From: Gonapodya prolifera JEL478
Taxonomy: Eukaryota > Monoblepharomycota > Monoblepharidomycetes > Monoblepharidales > Gonapodyaceae
DNA length: 64,000 bases
Assembly (NCBI GenBank): GCA_001574975.1
Contig: KQ965753.1
Span: 186,001 to 250,000 of the forward strand
Direction: 5' to 3'
Shown here: positions 55,819 through 64,000 of the stretch, in pieces
How the letters are laid out: each line of letters opens with the position of its first letter
Numbering within the stretch: the first letter of the stretch is position 1
Program-made: the position numbers and the translations under genes
Notes under the pieces: generated by a model
Told to the model about the DNA's origin: nothing
What the model saw: only the letters and a program-made list of their open reading frames with translations
Databases searched by the model: none

Positions 55819-58277
55819 TCACGCTCCCACCAACGGCACACCATTCGACGCCGTACGCCCGTGCGAGAAGGACAACCTTCCCGCAGCCGCCGAGATCCCT
55901 GCCGAGATGCTGCTGAGGGTACGCTGCTCGCGGGCTTTGCGACGTGCTTGGAAGCAGGAGTCGCAGATGCGCTGTATACCCGAGGAGGGGAGGCAATCGA
56001 ATCAGCACAACCATGCACACACCTACGCCACCACCACACCCCGCAACACAAACGCACCTTCTTCCCATCCTTACTCGTCCTCCTGATTTCGGTCTGAGTC
56101 CCATCGCACCCGCAGTCCGTACACCGCCACTCGCGCAGCTTGCGTTCGGCCTCGCGCCGCGCCGAGGCTTCGTCCTTGATCAGGACGATGGCGGGGAAGT
56201 ACCCGGCAGCGCCGGTTGAGAGGTTTATGCCTGGTTGGGTGTGGGGGAAGGGCGATGAGTCAACAAATCGACTGAGGCATCCTTCCACCTCACGGAATCC
56301 CCCCACTCCCGTCCCAAAAACTCACCCTCCACAATTCCGCCCTCATCCACCCACCCCGTCACGGCCACCTGATCCCTGGGCCCGACTCCGACCTCGCCCT
56401 CCCGTTCCGCCTTATACCCTCTCTGAGCAATATACACCTTCCCCGGCTGCACGACCGCCTTGGACGGGGCGGGAACGCCCGGTAAGTCGGCGTGGGTGAG
56501 CACGGGAGGGAGGAGAGAGGCGAAGTGGGAGAGGAGGGTCGGGTCGTCCGGGATTGGGGAGGCGGCGGGAGAGCGGGGGGGTGGGAGTGGGGCAGAGGGT
56601 GGGGACGTCTGGGGGTAGGAAGGTGGGGGAGGGTGGGTTAGTGGTGCGCTGGAGTGTGCAGGAAGATGCATGCAATGGTCCCGTAACGTGGGTGCAAAGG
56701 GATTGGATGCAATATTGCCTACCCCGTCCACCCCCCCGTTCCTCGTGAATGCATAACAAGCAGCTGAACGTACCTGCGGTAACGCCACCGTCGCCAACCC
56801 CTCCTCCGCCTCCATCCCCCGCTCATCCTGCCCCTGGCCCTGCCCCGCCTGCCCCGCCAATTGCAAACTCCTCCTCGCGCCCTCGAACCTCGCCCACGCC
56901 GCCGCGACCGCCGCGGACGACCCCGCGCTGACGTTAGAGTTCCTCCCCCGTGCATCCACGGAGGGCTGGACCGAGTCGGAGTGCGAGAGGGGGCGGGTCA
57001 TGACGGGGGATGGGGGGACGGGTCCGATGCTGGGCACGATTGCTTTGTTGCCAGCGCCGCTCCCGCCGCTGCCGCTCCGATCCGTGGATGCGTCACGGCT
57101 GTTGCGCAGGTTCATGAACAGGTGGGGCGGTGTGTCGGGGACGAGGATTGCGGCCCCAGGCCCACTGCCTGAAGACGGGTCCCTCGAAAGCCCGAGCGCC
57201 GCCTCCTCCACGATCCTGCGTCTGCCACCCCTCTTCCGCCCCCCCGGCGACGCCGAAGTCGACTCGGACTCCACGACCCACTCTTTTTCGAACCGCGTGT
57301 TGCGGGCCATGCGCATTCCGGCGTAGATCCCGCATGCGCCGAAGATGGCCCCCGCGACGAGGACGGATACCCCGATCAGTGTGCGGGGTGGGACGTTGCC
57401 CAGGAGGTAGGGGGTCGAGGGGGAGGTTGTAGTAGGGAGGGGGGCGGAGTCGCCTGGGAGGAGGTGGGAGGGGGAGGAAGAGTACGTGAATATGGCTATA
57501 CGTCCGGTGGGAGTGTGCGCGCGAGGGGGTGCAACAGCCGCTTCGATGTGTGAGGGTGTTCGCTCCACACATCGTGCGCCTCCGGAGGACAGCCTCGGTC
57601 AGCGCCTAACGGCACTTAGGCCTCGGTGTCCTCGCTTCGCTCGGACAGTTCGGTCTTCCGTGCTTTGCACTCCAGACCTCGCCACCACCTTCACCGCTTG
57701 AGCATTTCTGACGCCATTTCGGAGTACTCACCCTGCAAGCCCTCCAAGGGAACGGCCACGGCACACCCCCCTGTTGCATTTGCGCACCAGTTGTATGCAC
57801 AGGGATAGTACCCTGCCGCACACTCGACCTGGCATGAACCCAGGGTGCACAGACGGTTGACCTCAGCGAGTTCCGGGCGGGCGATTCCGCATTGGACCTG
57901 AGTTGTGCAGTTGAGGAAGGTTCGTGGGACGAGACGGGCGGTGGTTGTGGAGTCTTTGTGCGGGGAGAGGGGAGGGAAGGGGAGAGGGGAGAGGGGTAGA
58001 GGACGGGAATGTGAAGGAGAAGTGCGGGTGACAAGGAGAGCGAGGAAAACGCACTTGAAGTTGCCGCAGTCGCTGCAGAGGGCAGACACAGGCACACGAG
58101 CGCAGCTGCGAGTGCGAGTGCTGCCGTGCGAGTGTGCAGTTGCCAGGGACAGACACATCCGCGGAACACCGATAGACGGGTCAGTCACAGGGATCGCCAC
58201 TGCACTCAACCAACGCTCCACTCACCTGTGCGATCTCGTTTCCGCACTCGCGGCATTCTCTCCCGTCGCAGCTCCAT
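55819..58277 (-). CDS. Cys-module/TM/SH3/GATA-like finger membrane protein 2
   Basis: Seven exons (58277-58226, 58120-58055, 57953-57732, 57453-56774, 56608-56326, 56230-56058, 55971-55819) give 542 residues. Exons 1-2 splice into a signal peptide with a basic start (MELRRERMPRVRKRDRTA) and core LALAAALVCLCLPSAATA. Cys module: FLNCTTQVQCGIARPELAEV, NRLCTLGSCQVECAAGYYPC, AYNWCANATGGC. Stalk, then a membrane helix near 138-161 (TLIGVSVLVAGAIFGACGIY), a long Ser/Gly-rich linker, an SH3 domain near 392-452 (YIAQRGYKAEREGEVGVGPR to INLSTGAAGYFPAIVLI), and a finger at 471-498: CTDC-X20-CDSC with TQTEIRRTSKDGK. Same order, splice phases and 173-bp sixth exon as the gene at 19533. The intron at 56609-56773 keeps the frame open and might be retained. 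It is probably a plasma-membrane sensor whose tail meets SH3 ligands and a zinc-finger partner. Confidence 0.82.
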
Positions 58278-58639
58278 GTCCGCGAGTGTCAGCCCTGCTC
58301 GTATTCTTCGGGTAAACAAGGTGGCGTTGGCCGCCTCACCCTCTCACCCTCTTTGCGGGGTGCCGAAAGACGGGGGAGAAAAGTAAAATAAAATGCGAGG
58401 GCAAAATTTTGGAGGCGATCGAGGCAATAATTTTTGCGGATCGAGCGACCTGGATTCGGTTCGCCGATTTAGGCTCGAAACTTCACCGCACCGCACTCTC
58501 CACAATTTTTGGTGCCGGCCTCAGTCTTTGAGGATGTACGTGAGATCAAGAGGAAAACGGGTAAACGAAAAGCCCCCGAATATTCATTGAGGCCTCGTTT
58601 GCGTGTGTCGAGCTTTCTCTCTTTGGGGAAGTAGGCGGC

Positions 58640-58792
58640 CAAATGGCCATGCACTGCGATGCCACGTGTCAGAAGGCGCACTGGAAGCTGCACAAGGTGG
58701 TGTGCAGGGAAGACTTTTGGAATGTGGAAGGAGCGCTGGGAAATGGCGCAGGCGTGGATGCGTATACGGTCTTGGCAGAGTTGGCAACTTAA
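58640..58792 (+). pseudogene. Duplicated fragment of MYND finger
   Basis: Encodes QMAMHCDATCQKAHWKLHKV then VCREDFWNV, near-identical to the end of the MYND gene at 59469 (QMAMYRDTTCQKAHWRLHKA). Only the second half of the finger is present; the sequence before 58640 is unrelated. The reading frame runs on through a private tail to TAA at 58792. It is a partial duplication, not a whole gene. Confidence 0.7.
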
Positions 58793-59468
58793 TGAACGTG
58801 ACAGTGGACACGAGTTTTCCCTAATCTGCGCTGCTGTTCGTCCAACCGTCCAAGGCGGTCGTAGGATCTGGAACCTTGTTGAAAGCACTTCCGTTAGGTT
58901 TTGGTTGAAGAGGATCGACGCTTTCCTTTTTAGATATATTGACAAATGGCATGACGAACCAATTGATGTCACGTATGAAATCATGTATCCAATTTTCCGT
59001 AAATCTCGAATATAGTTCAGTTCGAACACCCCCGCCTTCTTCAGCCTCAACCGAATTCGTAAAACAGGGAATCACCATTCCAAGGCTACGTGTGTTGAAA
59101 CAACCAGCCCCGCAGTGAGAACTTCCGTGGAGCCTTGTCGTGCACAACGGGCTGTTCGACACACTCCTTTGCTTACATTTACAATGATAAATGACTTTCT
59201 GTAGAGCCCTTGACACACGCGACGGACTTTCCTCACTGTGCTTGTGGAACATGAATGTCTCTGCACAGCTGACATAGTCAATCCGGTGCTAAGAAGATAC
59301 ACCGTATCGTCATGAACAGATTGACATAAAGAAAAAAATGAGACAGACCTTTCGAACTACCGTCCCTTACAAAAGTCCCAGCGGTCTCACTTCTTTTCTT
59401 GACTTCAAAAATAAACCCCCTTTGGCGTTGACCGAAGCTCAAGACAACTTTTGTTGTCGTTAGAAGAA
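58793..59468. other. Intergenic stretch, no gene seen
   Basis: Lies between the MYND fragment and the MYND gene. No convincing coding signal was seen. Confidence 0.5.
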
Positions 59469-60466
59469 ATGAAGGCAAAAACCGTGGAGAAGCTGAAAGC
59501 GCTGATGGAAGACCAGGAGGACGGGTACAGGAAGACGATTGAGGAATATCGACAAATGTGGACAAAAGGCAGATGCAGTCGCCCACGATCAGCTCCTCTA
59601 TCGAAAGACAGCGCATTTAGTTGCAGAAAAGATTACGGACCTACCTCAGGTCCTGGGCGATTTCACTTCACCAGCAGCCGAACAGGCGACTGTGAAAAAA
59701 GTCCTCCAACTTGTGCTAGCCAGCATGGCAGGAAGAGAGTTTGCAATCCACGCATACCGTTCACCGATAGCCGGCAGCTGTCCCCGTATATGCGACATGT
59801 TGAATTTCAGCATTCTACCCTTTTCCCACGCCAGTCGGCGTATCGTCTTGGAACCTTCTCTCAACATACTACCAGTTCTAATTGATGGGATTGGAAACCC
59901 TCTCGACAACGCTCTCATTGACATACTGAAGATTTCTCCGCACGTGAAAACCGACTTTGTTGACCCCGCTATTTTGAGCTTCTGCCATCTTGTCCAAGCT
60001 TACGTCACATGAAATGTCCCTCGAAGCCACTACTTATTATGTAAAAGTTGTGCGGGACAACCAGAAATTTTGCTCCACGCTAATTGTGGTCTTTCAAAGC
60101 ATTCAGAAAGGGAGGTTGCATGAAGGATTGGGCCAAAGATTCCTCGACTATTGCTGGAGTGACGTAGCCCTCAAGTCCTGCTACAACTTGGACCTCCCAA
60201 TTGCAGACAGGTACATGCTCGATGACAAAACAAAGGAAGAGAATATTACCAGAATTCGAAACCAATGGAAGACAATATGGCGAACCGCAGATTTTGAATC
60301 CGTGTGCGCAGCAGTCGGCTGTACCAACCTCGCCCCGAAACGGACATGTGCTCGGTGCCAAATGGCCATGTACCGTGATACCACGTGCCAGAAGGCGCAC
60401 TGGAGGTTACACAAGGCTGTGTGCAGGGAGGATTTTTGGAATGTAGGAGTGGCGGACACTGAGTGA
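59469..60466 (+). pseudogene. MYND-finger gene with two frame changes
   Basis: The ATG at 59469 starts a charged helix (TVEKLKALMEDQEDGYRKTI). The frame changes near 59565 into ADAVAHDQLLYRKTAHLVAE and an all-helical middle (LQLVLASMAGREFAIHAYRS, NPLDNALIDILKISPHVKTD), then changes again near 59990 into LEATTYYVKVVRDNQKF and the C-terminal MYND zinc finger: VCAAVGCTNLAPKRTCARCQ and YRDTTCQKAHWRLHKAVC. All finger Cys/His positions are present. MYND fingers bind short proline-containing peptides, often in chromatin factors. No canonical intron resolves either frame change, so it is either recently broken or carries indel errors. A fragment of the same finger lies at 58640. The family is otherwise unknown to me. 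Confidence 0.6.
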
Positions 60467-60788
60467 TCTTCGTTTCGGTGGAAAACGACAGTGGTTTGCA
60501 CATTGCTAAAGATTGGCACTGAACTCAGAGCTTCTGAGGTGACGTCGCACGTGGAAGCAAGCGGATGAAATAAACGTTTTCGGTTGGAAAAATAAGGCAT
60601 TCGAACATTGACGTTTTCTCGAGAGTTCGCAAGCACGATGTAGGCGTACACTTCAACATATGAAATAATATTACAACTACTTTTCCGTACAATAATGACG
60701 AATATGGTCATTTCGAAAGTCCCGCTTCTTTCAACCTCTCCCCAGTTACAAGAAAGTAAAAATACATATCACATTCCTTGGGTCATGC

Positions 60789-61850
60789 TTACACGGCTGG
60801 TGCCGCAGTGAGACCTTCTGTCGAGCTCTCGACGAGATCCACGGTCTTTTCAACACGCCCACGGTTGTGAAGCAGCCAGAAGCCGAAGCCAGCCTTGGCG
60901 GACATGTCCATGAGGGCGTAGCTAGTGCGATCAAAGAGTGCTCAGAGGAGAAACTATTGATCAAGATGAAGGAGAATAAAACTTACAGTCCAACTTCCAA
61001 CTCCAGCGAGATGGAGTTAGTCCCCTCGGCCAAGATCCAGACAACGGGGTAGATGGTCCACAAGACCAAGGTGAGGATGGCCAGCTGGTCAAACAGCTTG
61101 CCGAGCGCTTGCGACTTGGTGGCCGCGAGGCCGCGCACGGGGTACAGCAGCTCGTAGAGGATCCCGATGTACGCGACGGAGCCGAAAACGAAGTAGCCCC
61201 ATTTGTAGTTGTCGGTGGCGAGGCCGCCTGCATTGGAGAGGGAGAGAGGGAGGCGAGGTCAGTTAGCTTTTGAGCAAGCGGCGTGAAAGAGCAGGCATTG
61301 GAGGACTTACCGAAGAGACCGGTGACGATCATGATCAAGTCGAGGAAAATGGTCCATGATATGCGGACTTTGTCGGCGCCGGCGAGGAGGAGAAGGTCCA
61401 GGAGAAGAAGCGGGGTCGTGAGAGTCCAATCGATATCTGTTGAGACGCCAAGGATCTTATTAGAGATCGGCAACATTTTAAATTGATCTGTCACTTACAT
61501 CGAGCGTAGTAGAAGCTCCGCTGGCCAGCCGGAACGGTTCCGTAGTCAGCAGCCATGGTGTAATCTGCAGGTTGATTCATGATCAGACGTCATTTGGTGA
61601 TTGGTTCCGACAAAAGTAAAGTCCGCGGAGGGAACTCACAAGCGATCGCAGCTATTGTCGTAATCGCGGCTGTGATGTAGTGTACCTCACGTTGGTGGGA
61701 TGGGAGACGCGTGGCCAGGAAGAAGAACCAGCTTGAAGAGAGGGTGAAGACTCCAAAGACGATCCAGAAAAAGATGTGGGCTGTGGTTGCGACCATGATG
61801 TCGATCTTTGGCTCGTAAAATGAAGATCTGGTGCGCGGGAGGAGCAACAT
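60789..61850 (-). CDS. Microbial (type 1) rhodopsin, proton-pump type
   Basis: A retinal-binding seven-helix protein. Five exons (61850-61640, 61564-61499, 61436-61311, 61227-60987, 60921-60789) give 258 residues. Helix A is [20 protein letters not shown]. Helix C reads [20 protein letters not shown]: Arg92, Asp95, Thr99 and Asp106 match Arg82, Asp85, Thr89 and Asp96 of bacteriorhodopsin, the D-T-D set of outward proton pumps. Helix G has [15 protein letters not shown] with Asp220 and the retinal Schiff-base Lys224. A TIYPVVW motif marks helix F. So a light-driven proton pump in the plasma or an internal membrane is likely, by residue set. An alternative start is Met at 61796, which would shorten the N-terminus by 18 residues. 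No guanylyl-cyclase domain is fused, unlike the enzyme rhodopsins of some zoosporic fungi. All exon phases fit. Confidence 0.93.
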
Positions 61851-64000
61851 TGTCAGAATCGGCGATCGTCGCGTTTGCGCAGTGAAACAAGACATTGATG
61901 GAACTAAGCAGACACTTCACTACGCGTAACGTTCGGATCGCTGAATAGAGACCACGATCTTGCTTTCCCTCACGGCTATCGGCACGATTCCATCCGCGCG
62001 TGTCATCCGGGTTCCACCACTCACGTTTCAGAGTGCCCTTGGACAACTTCGAAATTGTTTCCGGTGGAGAAGAAAGCCTGCATTTGTGGGTTTCAGGCCT
62101 TCAGAAATTGGTTCTTAACCTTGGAATCTCGATGCCTGGACCCAAGCCTGTGTGTGAGGATGAGGATCGATGCGGTTTCGCACCTCCCACACAAATGTGT
62201 CTGGCCACAGCGACTTTGTTTTCCGCGGAGATAAAAGCCTTTCTTGGCTCTATGAGTTCATATTGCCTGAAGCTCGTTTCCCAGAAGCCGGTACTCCAAG
62301 AGCGTGGCGTGTGGATGCTTCAAGGAGAATGCTCTCGTCATGGGAGACAGGGACAACCTTGCGATCGTGGCCGCGACAATGACCGGGAATGACACCACGT
62401 AGACATTTCCCCGTTCATTTCAGGCCGTCTTGCAAAATAGAATGTTACGAAGAGGCGACAAATTTGTTTGGACAGCGCGAATTTCGCTCGCGTGATGTTC
62501 GGCCAAACTATTCCGACGATCGGATACGGACAATTGGAAGCCGCACTGTTATGCGACAGACGCTTGCTGCGAAGGTAGGAGGATATTGAATAGAGGGGAT
62601 TAGCACACGTGAAGAGGACTTAAATTCATAGCGCTCGACAAGGTCATGCCAGAAAATAGAGGCTTCTCCTTTGTAACAGCCCGGGACATGATCGATTTCG
62701 TTCGAAACCCTATTGCCGTCAATAAGCGAGCGAGAAAACATCAACGTTACTTGCGAACAAGTGGTCTTATCTCTATCGCGAGTTGTTCAATAGCACACAA
62801 ACCGCCCATGTGAGCGCAAAGGCGAAAATTGATGTGACCCCACAACCAGATCGATGTACTATGAAAAGCCGCGTAAGTTCCGGGAAAGACGCAGGGTGTG
62901 AGTTTGCAGAGAGCAATAAGGCACAACCGCAACAGGACGTTAGGACCGGACCTGAATTCTTGAACACTGGCAAGACCGGGCAATACTTTGATTGGTTGGT
63001 GAGACAGCCCCGCTCAATGAAGGACAGGGACGGTGGCCTTCCATCTGGTTGCGGGGATCTCCAAAAATAGAATACGAAGGGCGGTCTCGTGCGCCTGCGC
63101 GGGGCGAGAGAAGCGGGTTTGATTTGAGGGTACTGGTCGGGCAGATTCTGAGTGCACTATTGGTGCCGTTAACTGTGGCGTGGCACGGACTTGACGTGAT
63201 GCCTGTTGGGTGCACGCGAGAACCGTTTTGGTACTTAGACGTGTTCTGGCGACGCAAAGAAGAACCCTTCCGAGATAAAGCTGAGACGGCGATGGACACT
63301 GAGCGCGAAAGCAGCCCATACGGAGTGCCGGCGCTCAAAAAACAGAATGCAGCGGGGTGATCATGTGTGCGCGCGTTCAGGCCTCTCGGACGGTTGATAT
63401 GGGTGAGACTTGTTCTAGTGAAAAGAGATCCTTGGTGTAGGAGGATTAAGTCATACCAGTGAGACGACACTACGCAGAAGAGGGATAGAGGAAGCGAGTT
63501 GGTCCTCCAATTCTCGCGGGGGTCTCCAAAAAGTGAAACAAAACGTCTTCCACAGGCCATAAACGCTGCTCTCATTTCGCCACGGACGGGTGCATGCGCG
63601 ACAAATGTGGTCGGCGTGGAAGTTTGACAGATAGAGAACCGTTGGTGACGTGTAGCGGATGGGATTTGCCTTCCGGCTTAGCCAGATACGGGCAAGAATG
63701 ACACCATGGAGCGAATGGTTGAGACTTCTCACACAAGGCAGAGGAAAGAGACATGGGGCCTCCAGGACAGTCTCCACTCAAAACAAAACAAAACAGGAGA
63801 ATGATCTTGGCGACGTCCTGCGTTCGCGTTTGATGGTGTTGTGAGACTGCAGTGCATGGGGGATGCGTTATGTAAGTAACGCAATCAACACGACACAGTG
63901 TGCCGTTGGACCGTCAACCGAACAATCCATTTAGACAGTGGCAGACACTGAACACAAAAGCAGAGCGTTCATATGCAGTTCGTCATCGCCCCCAGGAGTT
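61851..64000. other. Gene-poor right end
   Basis: Apart from the rhodopsin promoter side, no gene is supported. Open minus frames at 62940-63575 and 63451-63777 lack domains and splice support. Two diverged stretches around 63045-63070 and 63520-63545 share a core gg(a/g)tctccaaaaa and may be old repeats. Confidence 0.45.

Noticed and set aside
62940-63575. Minus-strand frame of 211 codons at the right end
   Set aside because: It has no recognisable domain and irregular composition; it is likely chance in GC-rich DNA.
1-64000. CRISPR arrays, rRNA, tRNA and transposases
   Set aside because: I looked for regular spaced repeats, rRNA-like cores, tRNA arms and transposase motifs on both strands and found none I could support by eye.

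Overview
The window looks like nuclear DNA of a zoosporic (chytrid-type) fungus. Genes are GC-rich and dense. They carry many short GT-AG introns (mostly about 60-100 bp), and the recognisable products include eukaryotic HPRT, HRD3/SEL1L, a ferroportin-type exporter and a microbial rhodopsin. A long CFAP410 orthologue, a ciliary protein absent from non-flagellated fungi, points to a lineage that still makes flagellated zoospores. All assignments come from reading the sequence. I verified exon joins by checking that phases and total lengths agree.

Layout. 1-2.3 kb: decayed F-box genes. 2.6-5.6 kb (-): CFAP410. 6.1-7.9 kb: head-to-head pair of damaged F-box paralogues. 7.9-10.0 kb: divergent pair of small secreted Cys-rich proteins that share a repeated intron-bounded module. 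11-12.4 kb: HPRT. 13.1-13.7 kb: a small gene with a bacterial LiaF-like domain. 14.5-15.8, 19.5-21.8, 24.4-26.6, 27.5-29.6, 33.4-36.0, 41.3-42.5 and 55.8-58.3 kb: seven surface or single-pass membrane proteins with related designs. 16.2-19.3 kb: a pseudogene and its intact neighbour from an all-helical family. 30.7-32.6 kb: two more decayed F-box/Cys-rich copies. 36-38.2 kb: a CpG-depleted duplication. 38.3-40.4 kb (-): ferroportin-like exporter. 45.2-46.7 kb: ankyrin pseudogene. 47.2-48.7 kb: intact F-box gene. 48.9-49.6 kb: broken cyclase-family gene. 50.3-53.8 kb (-): HRD3/SEL1L. 54.6-55.6 kb: basic protein built on a 174-bp tandem repeat. 58.6-60.5 kb: MYND finger gene and a duplicated fragment. 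60.8-61.9 kb (-): rhodopsin with proton-pump residues. 62-64 kb: nothing convincing.

The most notable content is the membrane-protein set. Four members (14.5, 19.5, 41.3, 55.8 kb) share an extracellular Cys module. Three (24.4, 27.5, 33.4 kb) share a Pro/Ala/Ser-rich outer part, one membrane helix and two cytoplasmic SH3 domains, with nearly identical exon lengths. Two (19.5 and 55.8 kb) join signal peptide, Cys module, membrane helix, SH3 domain and a C-terminal C-X2-C-X20-C-X2-C finger resembling a GATA finger. I infer a locally expanded family of surface sensors or adaptors. Around it lie many F-box-type genes in stages of decay, typical of a fast gene birth-and-death region, while the housekeeping genes have fully intact frames.
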